From: Kribbella sindirgiensis
GTDB taxonomy: Bacteria; Actinomycetota; Actinomycetes; Propionibacteriales; Kribbellaceae
Direction of reading: 5' to 3'
Length of the DNA stretch: 64,000 nt
NCBI RefSeq assembly: GCF_004331435.1
Contig: NZ_SJKA01000007.1
Location: 1-64,000 of the forward strand
Shown: piece by piece, positions 46,203-54,385 of the stretch
Position numbering within the stretch: the first letter of the stretch is position 1
Layout: each line of letters begins with the position of its first letter
Position numbers and translations under genes: made by a program
The notes under the pieces: model-generated
Database searches by the model: none
Told to the model about the DNA's origin: nothing
Seen by the model: only the letters and a program-made list of their open reading frames with translations

Positions 46203-47729
46203 TTAACCGACTCCTGGGATGCCTTCACTCACCGTCGCCGGGTATCGGCGCGGAGTGAACACCAGCGAGCCGGCCGGGCGGGGCACGGTGCGCGTCTGAG
46301 ACGAGCCGACCAGGAGCAGGCACCGCATGTCAACCGTTTGAGGATCCAGTTCCGCCAGTGTTGTCACAGTGATCGACTCCTCGGGCCCGCCGACGTCGCG
46401 TCCGACCACGACCGGCGTACCGGGGGAGCGGTGCTCCAGCAGCAGGTCCCGGGTCGCCTCCACCTGCCAGGTACGGGACCGGGAGGCTGGGTTGTAGATC
46501 GCTAGCGCCAGGTCTGCCTGCGCTGCCGCGGTCAGGCGCTGGGCGATGACGTCCCATGGCTTGAGCCGGTCCGACAGCGACAACACGCAGTAGTCGTGTC
46601 CCAGCGGCGCCCCCACCCGGCTGGCGACTGCCTGCGCGGCTGTCATGCCCGGCAGCACCTGTACGGCGATGTCGGCGTACTCCGGCTCCGCTGCGATCTC
46701 TGTGACCGCACTGGCCATGGCGAACACACCTGGGTCACCGGACGAGACCACGACCACCCTGGAGCCCTTGCGAGCCAGGTCGAGTGCGAACGCGGCCCGC
46801 TCCGACTCAACACGGTTGTCCGAGCCGTGCTTGCGTTGACGGGCCCGGTCCGGCAGTCGATCGACGTACGTCGTGTAGCCGATCACGTCGTCCGCACCGG
46901 CGATTGCGGCGCGTACCTCCGGCGTCATCCACTCCGGGCCGGCCGGACCGAGACCGACGACGGTGACGGAGCCCTCGGCGGCGGTCTGGGTGACCGGGGC
47001 GGCGAACGTGTTGTTGATGGGGCTGGGGAGAAGAGCGAGGGAGAAGTACGGGACCTCGTCCGGGTCGACCTCGTTGAGCGGGGCTATGCGCTGGGCGTCG
47101 GTGGTCGCGCGTTCGACGTACCAGGCCTCGTCGGCGCGACCCGCGAGCTCGAAGGCCTCGCGGACTCCGGCGAAGGTGCGTCCGAGCTTCATCACCGCGG
47201 CCGCGTCGGTGGACCGCAGGCGGTCTGCCAGTACGTCGGGGGGAAGGGTGCCGGGGAGGACCGTGAGGATCTCGTCGCGCTCACACAGCGGGCGGCCGAG
47301 TACGGCGGCCGCAGCGCTGACCGAGGTGACGCCGGGGACCACCTCGCACGTGTACCGCTCTGAGAGGCGTTTGTGCATGTGCATGTACGAGCCGTAGAAC
47401 AGCGGATCGCCCTCCGCGAGGACGACGACGTCACGGCCGGCGTCGAGATGCGCCGCGAGCCGGGCGGCGCAGTCGGCGTAGAAGTCGTCCATCGCGCCCT
47501 GATAGCCGCCCGGGTGGTCGGTCGTCTCGGTGGTGAGCGGGTAGACGAGGTGCTCCTCGAGCTGCCCGGGCGTCAGGTACGGCGCGGCCACCGACCGCGC
47601 AATGCTCCGCCCGTGCCGCGCACTGTGAAACGCGACCACGTCAGCAGCCCCGATCAACCGAGCCGCCTTCACAGTAACCAACTCAGAATCCCCAGGCCCC
47701 AGCCCCACACCCCACAACTGACCAGTCAC
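46203..47729 (-). CDS. cobIJ: CobIJ fusion: precorrin-2 C20- and precorrin-3B C17-methyltransferase
   Basis: 508 residues, two SAM-dependent tetrapyrrole methyltransferase domains in tandem. CobI: residues 1-240 (GVGLGPGDSELVTVKAARLI, LAEGDPLFYGSYMHMHKRL, VVPGVTSVSAAAAVLGRPL). CobJ: residues about 255-490 (VTVVGLGPAGPEWMTPEVRAAIAGADDVIGYTTYV, VVSSGDPGVFAMASAV, VLPGMTAAQAVASRVGAPLGHDYCVLSLSD). The fusion and its length match mycobacterial CobI, so it is normal for actinobacteria. GTG start overlaps the cobH stop by 4 nt. Acts in aerobic cobalamin synthesis on either side of ring contraction. Confidence 0.95.
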   Translation of the reverse strand: MTGQLWGVGLGPGDSELVTVKAARLIGAADVVAFHSARHGRSIARSVAAPYLTPGQLEEHLVYPLTTETTDHPGGYQGAMDDFYADCAARLAAHLDAGRDVVVLAEGDPLFYGSYMHMHKRLSERYTCEVVPGVTSVSAAAAVLGRPLCERDEILTVLPGTLPPDVLADRLRSTDAAAVMKLGRTFAGVREAFELAGRADEAWYVERATTDAQRIAPLNEVDPDEVPYFSLALLPSPINNTFAAPVTQTAAEGSVTVVGLGPAGPEWMTPEVRAAIAGADDVIGYTTYVDRLPDRARQRKHGSDNRVESERAAFALDLARKGSRVVVVSSGDPGVFAMASAVTEIAAEPEYADIAVQVLPGMTAAQAVASRVGAPLGHDYCVLSLSDRLKPWDVIAQRLTAAAQADLALAIYNPASRSRTWQVEATRDLLLEHRSPGTPVVVGRDVGGPEESITVTTLAELDPQTVDMRCLLLVGSSQTRTVPRPAGSLVFTPRRYPATVSEGIPGVG

Positions 47730-48355
47730 TCTGTCTCACTCGCAATCGCGTTGACGGCGGCCGCGGTGATCGCGCTTCCGCCCCGTCGTCCTCTGACCAC
47801 CAAGTACTCCAGCCCGAGCACGTTGGCCGCCAGGGCTTCCTTGGACTCCGCCGCGCCGATGAACCCGACCGGGATGCCCAGCACCGCAGCCGGGTGCGGT
47901 CCGCCGGCCGCGATCACCTCCAGCAGGCGGAACAGTGTGGTCGGCGCGTTGCCGATCGCCACCACCGCGCCCTCGAGCCGGTCGAGCCACAGGTCCACGG
48001 CGGCAGCGCTTCGCGTTGTGCCGAGTTGCTGGGCGAGTTCCACGGTCCGCGGGTCCTGCAGCGTGCAGATCACCTCGTTGTCCGCGGGGAGCCGTCGCTG
48101 GGTGATACCGGCAGCGACCATCTGCGCGTCGCAGAGGATCGGCGCACCGTTCTGGAGCGCGGCGCGGGCGTTCTTCACCACGTTCGGCGACCAGGCGAGG
48201 TCGGTGACCAGGTCGGTCATCCCACACGCATGAATCATCCGTACGGCGACCTGCGCCACGTCGGCCGGCAGCCCGTCGAGCGCCGCCTCGGCCCGGATCG
48301 TCGCGAACGACCGCCGGTAGATCTCCGCGCCGTCCCGCTCGTACTCGTAACTCAC
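47726..48355 (-). CDS. cobH: Precorrin-8X methylmutase
   Basis: Moves a methyl group in precorrin-8X to give hydrogenobyrinate. 209 residues with GTG start in a 4-nt overlap with cobG (GTGA). Begins MSYEYERDGAEIYRRSFATIRAEAALDGL. The active-site signature VRMIHACGMTDLV with its catalytic His is clear. The rest (APILCDAQMVAAGI, GNAPTTLFRLLEVI, PVGFIGAAESKEAL, GRRGGSAITAAAVNAI) is intact. The stop overlaps cobIJ. Confidence 0.96.
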   Translation of the reverse strand: MSYEYERDGAEIYRRSFATIRAEAALDGLPADVAQVAVRMIHACGMTDLVTDLAWSPNVVKNARAALQNGAPILCDAQMVAAGITQRRLPADNEVICTLQDPRTVELAQQLGTTRSAAAVDLWLDRLEGAVVAIGNAPTTLFRLLEVIAAGGPHPAAVLGIPVGFIGAAESKEALAANVLGLEYLVVRGRRGGSAITAAAVNAIASETE

Positions 48356-49446
48356 GCCCGTTCCCCGTCCACCAGATAACCGTTGCCCACCGCAAGAACA
48401 TCCACAAACGCACCAGCAGGCTTCCCACACCGCCGCTCACACCCCGACCAGTGCACCCGCCCGCCGAGCCCAACAAGACGCCCCGTGGTCAGGTGGGTAG
48501 TTGCGTCGGTACGGACGTCGGCCAGTGCCTTGGCACACCCCGGTTGACCGGCGCATGCCGTCACACCCTCCCAGACGGAGCCAGGGCTGGTGACCAGCCC
48601 AACCTCTTCCAACCCAGTGGCCGCCGCAGGAACCACGACAGACCGCCACGGCGTGATCCGAACCTCATCACCAGCCCGCACCAACGCACCAGCCTGCTCC
48701 TGCGTCAAACTCCCCAGCGGAACCGTGACAACCAACGCCGCCCCATGCACCCCAGCAACCACCCGCGCCGTCTCAACCGGCAGCACCTCAGTTGCCCGCA
48801 ACCCAAGCCGCTCCAGGATCAACTCCTCACCCTGAGCGACCTCAGCGATCCGCCACTCCTGATCGCGTACCTCCAGGAACGCCTCCGCCGCAGCCACCAT
48901 CAGCTCTGGCATCACGCCCCACTCAACCCGCACGCCAAGGCCCCCAAGGCTCAACAAAGCGGTCCGCTCATCCACCGCTCGCACAGCCACATCTGCCGCC
49001 AGCTCGGACAGATCCCCGCGCCCATCGTCCAACGCGAACAGGAACCGTCCCGGCAGGTCAGCCAGCCCAGGGCGCTCGCACAGCGCGCGGTCCAGCGCAC
49101 TGGCGACAGGAAGTACGTCGTACCTCGACTGCTGGTCCAGACCGGAGAGTGGTGACGCCAGGATGTTCCGCACACGCTCATGCGCGATCGACGGCAGCAG
49201 GCCGGCCGCGAACAGCCGATCCGACAGGTCCTGCGGCCCATCCGACCGCAGCCCACGGAGTTGGACGTTTCCCCGCGACGTGAGCTCCAGCCGCCCGTCA
49301 CCCAGTTCAGCGGCCGCGAGACGCAGTACGTCGAGCTGTGGCGTCGTCAGCCGTCCACCGGGGACTCGTACGCGTGCGAGACCGCCGTCAGCCGCCTGGT
49401 GCACTGCCAGCACACCAGGGCATCGATCGACGTCTGTCCTCGCCAC
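48352..49446 (-). CDS. cobG: Precorrin-3B synthase
   Basis: Iron-sulfur monooxygenase of the oxygen-dependent cobalamin route. 364 residues from a GTG at 49446 (MARTDVDRCPGVLAVHQAADGGLARVRVPGGRLTTPQL). Two ferredoxin-like sulfite/nitrite reductase half-domains are present: GRLELTSRGNVQLRGL in the first and the cysteine pairs of the 4Fe-4S/siroheme type near the C-terminus (VTACAGQPGCAKALADVRTDATTHL and HWSGCERRCGKP). The presence of cobG shows the aerobic pathway. 10 nt after the upstream MFS gene; overlaps cobH. Confidence 0.93.
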   Translation of the reverse strand: MARTDVDRCPGVLAVHQAADGGLARVRVPGGRLTTPQLDVLRLAAAELGDGRLELTSRGNVQLRGLRSDGPQDLSDRLFAAGLLPSIAHERVRNILASPLSGLDQQSRYDVLPVASALDRALCERPGLADLPGRFLFALDDGRGDLSELAADVAVRAVDERTALLSLGGLGVRVEWGVMPELMVAAAEAFLEVRDQEWRIAEVAQGEELILERLGLRATEVLPVETARVVAGVHGAALVVTVPLGSLTQEQAGALVRAGDEVRITPWRSVVVPAAATGLEEVGLVTSPGSVWEGVTACAGQPGCAKALADVRTDATTHLTTGRLVGLGGRVHWSGCERRCGKPAGAFVDVLAVGNGYLVDGERA

Positions 49447-49456
49447 AGCCGTGATG

Positions 49457-50629
49457 CTACGTCCCCGGAACCTGGTGTGTTCTGCCCCACAGCAGGAACC
49501 CGACCGCCACCACCGCACACCCGCCGCCGGCCACCATTGCCGCCTGTACCGACCACGCGTCCACCACGAGCCCACCGAGTAGCGCCCCAGCCGACAACAC
49601 GGCCTGGAACGAGGACGTGAACCACACGGTCGCCGCCTCCCGCGACTCGGGCACCGCCTGCGCGAACATCGTCATGGAGCAGACCGGTACGCCGCCGTAC
49701 CCGAGTCCCCACACCACGAGGAGCAGCAACGCTCCCGCCGTACTGCGGCCGGCCACTGGCATGAGGAGCGTCGCTGCGGCAATGAGCGCGGCGCAGGTGG
49801 CGAAGGTGGTGCGGAGATTGCGAGCTGCCCACAGACCGGCGACCACGTTGCCGATCAGACCTGCGGCGCCGTAGACGAGCAGGAACAGGCCGATGAGCTC
49901 CGGGCGCACCACCTCGCGCAGGAACGGCGTGACGTAGGTGTAGGTCGCAAAGTGCGCCGTGACGATCAGACAGGTCACGACGAGAGCCGTCCGACTGCTG
50001 AGGAAGGCCCTGCGGAGTACTGCGGCGTGGGTGACCTGCAACGGCGGCAGTGGCGACACGGTGGCGCGTAGTGCGACCAGTGCCAGCAGGGCGAATACGC
50101 CGAGCGCTGCGAACGACGTACGCCAGCCGGTGAGCTCGCCGACGAAGGTGCCTGCCGGTACGCCGAGCACCGAGCCGAGGGGGACTGCGGAGAAGATGAC
50201 AGCCGTCGCCCGAGGCGCCCAGCGCTCTGGGACGAGTCGTCCGGCAAGACCGGCGCCGATGGACCAAAAGCCGCCAATCGTCAGGCCGACCAGGAAGCGG
50301 GCAACCAGCTCGAGCCAGAAGACCGGTGCGGCCGCGGCGAGGAAGCCCGCGACGGCCAGCAGGGTCATGAGCACACAGAGCATCAGGCGTCGGTCCAGCC
50401 GAGCCGTCGCGAGCGTGACGACAGGTGCGGCGACGGCAGCGACCAGACCGGGCATCGTCATCAGCCAGCCGGTACGGCCCGGCGTGAGAGCGAAGTCGGC
50501 GCCGATCGGGCTGAGCAGACCGATCGGGAGAATCTCGGTAGTGACGATCGCGAAGATCCCCAGCGTCACCGCGCCAACCCCAAGCCACTGGAGGGCTCGC
50601 GGAGCAGTCCGGGTTGTCAGAACAGTCAT
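49457..50629 (-). CDS. MFS transporter, DHA1 family
   Basis: 390 residues from MTVLTTRTAPRALQWLGVGAVTLGIFAIVTTEILPIGLLSPIGADFALTPGRTGWLM, with GGGAG just before the ATG. The T-E-x-L-P-x-G-L-L motif in helix 1 is typical of the arabinose-efflux/chloramphenicol-resistance-like DHA1 subgroup (AraJ, SotB). Twelve segments are predicted, with R-F-L-V-G-L-T-I-G-G-F-W in helix 4. It ends 10 nt upstream of cobG on the same strand and is divergent from a MarR regulator. Control by MarR is more plausible than a link to cobalamin, but read-through into cobG is possible. Confidence 0.87.
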   Translation of the reverse strand: MTVLTTRTAPRALQWLGVGAVTLGIFAIVTTEILPIGLLSPIGADFALTPGRTGWLMTMPGLVAAVAAPVVTLATARLDRRLMLCVLMTLLAVAGFLAAAAPVFWLELVARFLVGLTIGGFWSIGAGLAGRLVPERWAPRATAVIFSAVPLGSVLGVPAGTFVGELTGWRTSFAALGVFALLALVALRATVSPLPPLQVTHAAVLRRAFLSSRTALVVTCLIVTAHFATYTYVTPFLREVVRPELIGLFLLVYGAAGLIGNVVAGLWAARNLRTTFATCAALIAAATLLMPVAGRSTAGALLLLVVWGLGYGGVPVCSMTMFAQAVPESREAATVWFTSSFQAVLSAGALLGGLVVDAWSVQAAMVAGGGCAVVAVGFLLWGRTHQVPGT

Positions 50630-50793
50630 AACTCCCAAACAACTGCCCAGGCCACCAACCAGCTCGCGACTTCACGACACCGCCCTCGGGACGGAGCAAG
50701 GCGTCGCTTTCCCGCGATCGGGAACGACGGCCCGTGGGGATGATCCGGCTCGGGATGATCTTCGGGCGGATGAGTCGAGCTAGTCTCGATGGT

Positions 50794-51276
50794 ATGGCGC
50801 AGCTTCCGGAACGTACTGTCCCTGACCTGACCGGCTACCTCACGCATGCCGGTCACGTCCTGGAGACCCAGTTGTCCGCGGCGCTGGCGGAGATCGGGCT
50901 GACGCTGCGGATGCAGTGCGTGCTGCGGCACGCGCTCGAGGCCGAGCGTACGCAGATCCAGATCGCGGAGCTCGCCTACATGGACAAGACCACGATGGTG
51001 GTCACCGTCGACGCCCTCGAGAAGGCCGGGTACGCCGAACGCCGCCCCTCCGCGACCGACCGCCGTGCCCGCATCATCGCGGTCACCGAGTCCGGCGCCA
51101 AGATCGCCGCCGAAGGCCAGAGGATCGTCGACCGCGTCCACGCCGACGCCCTCGAAGCCCTGACCGCCCAGCACCGCAAGACCTTCGTGGACTCCATCAC
51201 CACCCTGGTGGACGGCCCCCTGGCCACTCCGACCACCGCCCAGCCCGTACGCCGCTCCCGCCAGCGCACGAGCTGA
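50794..51276 (+). CDS. MarR-family transcriptional regulator
   Basis: 160 residues from the ATG at 50794 (MAQLPERTVPDLTGYLTHAGHVLETQLSAALAEIGLTLRMQCVL). The wHTH is IQIAELAYMDKTTMVVTVDALEKAGYAERRPSATDRRARIIAVTESGAKIAAEGQ. Upstream start codons at 50734 and 50770 lie in the promoter region. A short palindrome TCGAG-CTAGT-CTCGA (50775-50789) just before the start could be the operator. No ribosome binding site is seen, so translation might be leaderless. Divergent from the DHA1 pump, so probably its local repressor. Confidence 0.85.
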   Translation: MAQLPERTVPDLTGYLTHAGHVLETQLSAALAEIGLTLRMQCVLRHALEAERTQIQIAELAYMDKTTMVVTVDALEKAGYAERRPSATDRRARIIAVTESGAKIAAEGQRIVDRVHADALEALTAQHRKTFVDSITTLVDGPLATPTTAQPVRRSRQRTS

Positions 51277-51277
51277 A

Positions 51278-52219
51278 CTATCCCGGCAGGTATTCCGTCA
51301 GCTCCCGCCAGGACTCCTTGCTGTCCTCGGACTCGACATGCGGCTCGCGGAACAGGCGGATGTAGGACGCGATCTCGGCCACTGACCACCAGACGTCGAA
51401 TAGTTCCAGCGCCGCGGCCCGTGGGCTGACCGGGCCGGCCTCCGACTGGTACGCCGGGAGTACGTCGGTCGGCCCGCCGAGGACCGCCTTCAGGTCGCGT
51501 TCGCGGGGCGCGAGGCGCACGGTCTCCCAGTCGACGAGGCGCATGGTGCCGTCGGCGGTGCGGAGTACGTTCGCGCTGTGCGGCTCGCCGTGCGTCACGA
51601 CCCAGGGCTCGTCCGACGCATCGACCTCGCGCACCAAAGCGTCGTAGTGGTCCAGCGTGCTGTGTACGTAGGCGTGCGCCCCGGCCAGCCGCAGCCGGGC
51701 GGGTTCGGAGTACGGCCCTGCCGACCACGGCCGCTTGAGGTCCTTGAGTGCCGCCAAGAGCGCGTCCCGGTCCGGTACGGCGAAATCCCAGCGCTGCAAG
51801 GCTTCTGGGGGTGTCGCGGCGTGGAGCCGACCGACGATCCGAGCGATCTGCTCCCGCTCGGCCGGGTCGTCCCAGGCGCCGTCCGGAGTGCTCCACCCGT
51901 GCAGGTACGGCAGGACCGACACTGTCCACCCCGTCAGGAGTTCGCGCACCAGCAGACCGTCCCGATCGGCCAACGGCGCCACGACGAACTCGTGGCCGCG
52001 GTCCGCCAGTTCCTTGGCCGTCCGCATGGCCGCCTCGATCTGAGGGCCGACCCGGTCCGCGGTCACGAACCAGCGCGGTCCGTCGGTGTCGGACGCAATC
52101 CAGTGATGACTGCCGAACCCCACGGGTGCGTAGGTGACATCCGCGGCCCGGAAACCCCAGTGTTCCTTGAGGATTCCGGCCACCAGGTCGCGCGAGATCT
52201 CCGCCGGCTCGGTTCTCAT
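51278..52219 (-). CDS. Aminoglycoside phosphotransferase-like kinase
   Basis: 313 residues of the APH/choline-kinase-like fold. PRWFVTADR may hold the ATP-binding Lys equivalent (R instead of K). Brenner's motif reads VVTHGEPHSANVLR (catalytic H-G-E-x-H-x-x-N; the usual Asp is Glu), and LVDWETVRLAPRERDL is the DFG-equivalent (D-W-E). The Glu for Asp replacement at the catalytic base occurs in several APH-like proteins but may change activity. Substrate unknown. Nothing links it to antibiotic resistance beyond family. Ends 1 base from the MarR stop (convergent). Confidence 0.83.
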   Translation of the reverse strand: MRTEPAEISRDLVAGILKEHWGFRAADVTYAPVGFGSHHWIASDTDGPRWFVTADRVGPQIEAAMRTAKELADRGHEFVVAPLADRDGLLVRELLTGWTVSVLPYLHGWSTPDGAWDDPAEREQIARIVGRLHAATPPEALQRWDFAVPDRDALLAALKDLKRPWSAGPYSEPARLRLAGAHAYVHSTLDHYDALVREVDASDEPWVVTHGEPHSANVLRTADGTMRLVDWETVRLAPRERDLKAVLGGPTDVLPAYQSEAGPVSPRAAALELFDVWWSVAEIASYIRLFREPHVESEDSKESWRELTEYLPG

Positions 52220-52282
52220 CCCGACGACCTTAGCCGCGAACCCAAGCGCAGGCAGCCGAATTGTTCATCCGATAAGAGATCG

Positions 52283-52293
52283 TCTGTTACAGA
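52283..52293. promoter_or_regulatory. Short palindrome in an A+T-rich leader of the DHA2 pump
   Basis: TCTGTTACAGA is a perfect 11-nt palindrome, flanked by AGAT and ATCT with slightly unequal spacing. It lies 46 bases before the pump's GTG, in one of the most A+T-rich stretches of the window (TGCTATGGTCTTTTCAATC). It could be a TetR-type operator, but no regulator gene is adjacent. Confidence 0.4.
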
Positions 52294-52338
52294 ACTATCT
52301 GCTATGGTCTTTTCAATCGATGACCTGAGGAGAAGCCG

Positions 52339-53775
52339 GTGAAGGTGGATGTGGCGCGAGGGCGGGCCAAGGCGTTGGTGGTGCTGTGTGTGATGCAGCT
52401 GATGATCATCCTGGACGGGACTGTGGTGACGGTCGCGTTGCCGACGATCCAGGCGGAGCTGGGGTTCTCGCAGGCCGGACTGGCGTGGGTGATGAACTCG
52501 TACTTGATCGCGTTCGCCGGGCTGCTTCTGCTGGCGGGCCGGATCGGGGATCTGATCGGGAGTAAGCGGGTCTTCGTCGCGGGGCTCGGGTTGTTCACCG
52601 CGGCGTCGTTGTTGTGCGGGGTGGCGGGCAGCGCCGAGGTGCTGATCGCAGGCAGGTTCCTGCAGGGGGTTGGCGGGGCGCTGGCCTCGGCGGTGATCCT
52701 CGGGATGATCGTGAGCCTCTACCCGGCTCCCGGTGAGCAGGCGCGCGCCATGGGCGTCTACAGCTTCACGGCTGCCAGCGGTGCGTCGATCGGGCTCATC
52801 TTCGGTGGTGTGATCACGCAGACCATCGGCTGGCACTGGGCGTTTCTGATCAACGTCCCGATCGGTGTGGCCTCGCTGGCGTTCGCCGTACGTCTCCTTG
52901 CGCGCCAGCCAGGTCTCGGCCTCGCCAACGGTGCTGACGTACTGGGCGCCGTCCTGGTCACCGCAGGACTCTCGCTGGGCGTCTACACGATCGTCCAGAC
53001 CGCAGAACCGCAGGCGACACTGACTCGCACGGTGGTGCTGGCCGCTGCGTCGCTCCTGCTGCTGGCCGCCTTCGTCGTCCGCCAGGCACGGATCAAGAAC
53101 CCGTTGCTTGCCCTGCGCATCTTCCGTCGCCGTCAACTCACCGTGGCCAACGGTGTGGTCGTACTGCTCTTCGCAGCCGGCTTCGGCTTCCAGTTCACCA
53201 CCGCCCTGTACGTGCAGCGCGTACTCGGCTACGACTCGCTCACCACCGGCCTAGCGTTCCTGCCGGCGCCGCTCATGAACGGGCTGATGTCCCTGTCACT
53301 AGCACCACGTCTCACCGTCCGCTTCGGCCCACGCAAGATGCTGATCGCCGGACTGGTCGTCTTCCTGCTGGTGCTGCTCTGGATCAGCCGTGCACCAGTG
53401 GACGGCTCGTACGTCGTCAACGTCGGCCCTGTGCTGGCGGTCATGGGTGCCGGTATCGGTGTCGCCATCCCAGCCTCCATCATGCTGGCCATGTCCGGTG
53501 CGGACGCAGGCGACGCCGGACTGGCCTCAGGACTCAACAACACCGCCCAGCAGGCCGGTGCAGCCGTCGGAACCGCCGTACTGGCCGCCCTGGCCGCATC
53601 AACGACCACCAGCCGCCTCGCGGAGGGTGCGGGCGGCCTGCTGGCGCTACGCGACGGCTACGGCGCCGCGTGGCTCGCAGCGGCCGGATTCGTACTAGCA
53701 GCTCTGCTGTTGTCCGTCAGCCTGCTCCGAAGTCCGGCTAGTGTTGGCGGCCGTGAGTACGTCGAGAGATCCTGA
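52339..53775 (+). CDS. MFS drug efflux transporter, DHA2 (EmrB/QacA) family
   Basis: 478 residues with 14 predicted membrane segments. The helix-1 motif is LDGTVVTVALPTIQAELGFS (L-D-x-T-x-V-N/T-V-A-L-P), and motif A is AGRIGDLIGSKRVF. Motif C-like GAxGALxSxxxxx is seen in GASIGLIFGGVITQ. GTG start with GAGGAG 7 nt before. Proton-coupled export of drugs or own metabolites. The upstream gap contains a palindrome and A+T-rich DNA. The 3' end overlaps the TMEM175-like gene by 23 nt, so they may be co-transcribed. Confidence 0.9.
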   Translation: MKVDVARGRAKALVVLCVMQLMIILDGTVVTVALPTIQAELGFSQAGLAWVMNSYLIAFAGLLLLAGRIGDLIGSKRVFVAGLGLFTAASLLCGVAGSAEVLIAGRFLQGVGGALASAVILGMIVSLYPAPGEQARAMGVYSFTAASGASIGLIFGGVITQTIGWHWAFLINVPIGVASLAFAVRLLARQPGLGLANGADVLGAVLVTAGLSLGVYTIVQTAEPQATLTRTVVLAAASLLLLAAFVVRQARIKNPLLALRIFRRRQLTVANGVVVLLFAAGFGFQFTTALYVQRVLGYDSLTTGLAFLPAPLMNGLMSLSLAPRLTVRFGPRKMLIAGLVVFLLVLLWISRAPVDGSYVVNVGPVLAVMGAGIGVAIPASIMLAMSGADAGDAGLASGLNNTAQQAGAAVGTAVLAALAASTTTSRLAEGAGGLLALRDGYGAAWLAAAGFVLAALLLSVSLLRSPASVGGREYVERS

Positions 53776-54385
53776 CCGGCTGGTGCTGTTCACCGATGCG
53801 GTCGTCGCGATCGCCATCACGTTGCTGGTGCTGCCGCTGGTCGACCTGGTGCCCGAGGTGCAGGCGGACGGCGGCGACGCGGTCAGCGTGATCACAGAGC
53901 ACCGCCAGGAGATCTTCACGTTCCTGCTGAGCTTCGTGGTGATCGCGAGCTTCTGGCTGGGGCATCACCGGCTGTTCGAGCACATCCGCGCGTACACCCC
54001 AGCCATGATGCGGGTGAACCTGCTGTGGCTGCTCACGATCGTCGTACTGCCGTTCCCGACCGAGATCATCGGTGCCTTCCCCAGCGATCGGTTCACCGCC
54101 GGTGTCTACATCGGCACGATCCTGGCGCTCAGCGTGTGCCAGTCCGCGCTCACGTGGATGGTCCACGGTCACAAGGAGCTGGAGAAGCCCGCGAACCCGG
54201 TCGGCAAGCAGGAGCTCGTTAGCTCGCTGCTGCTGACCGGGTTGACCGTGATTGCCTACCTCCTGGCGTCGCTGGTGCCAGGCGTGAACTTCTACGCGAT
54301 GCTCCTGCTGCTGTTGTCGCCCATCTTCATGCGGGTGTGGAAAGGCCGCTCCAGAACCCGCACTGGTGCTCAGCAGTCGGATTGA
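53753..54385 (+). CDS. TMEM175-family potassium-channel-like membrane protein (DUF1211)
   Basis: 210 residues from the GTG at 53753 (MSTSRDPDRLVLFTDAVVAIAITLLVLPLVDLVPE). The selectivity-forming first helix carries the family motif R-x-x-x-F-x-D-A-V-x-A-I-A-x-T-L-L. The F-S-D of the motif is F-T-D here. Further helices: IFTFLLSFVVIASFWLGHHRLFEHI, MRVNLLWLLTIVVLPFPTEII, VYIGTILALSVCQSALTWMV, LVSSLLLTGLTVIAYLLASLVPGV and YAMLLLLLSPIFMRVW. Bacterial members form tetrameric K+ channels. It overlaps both the preceding pump gene and the convergent esterase gene. Confidence 0.85.
   Translation: MSTSRDPDRLVLFTDAVVAIAITLLVLPLVDLVPEVQADGGDAVSVITEHRQEIFTFLLSFVVIASFWLGHHRLFEHIRAYTPAMMRVNLLWLLTIVVLPFPTEIIGAFPSDRFTAGVYIGTILALSVCQSALTWMVHGHKELEKPANPVGKQELVSSLLLTGLTVIAYLLASLVPGVNFYAMLLLLLSPIFMRVWKGRSRTRTGAQQSD

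Noticed and set aside
45337..46206. 289-codon plus-strand frame opposite the membrane-protein paralogues
   Set aside because: The minus-strand products have clear membrane helices and are paralogous. The plus-strand frame is a charged shadow.
49447..49575. Upstream extension of cobG
   Set aside because: It overlaps the MFS gene in a different phase and encodes Trp/Arg-rich sequence not found in CobG. The GTG at 49446 fits the family N-terminus.
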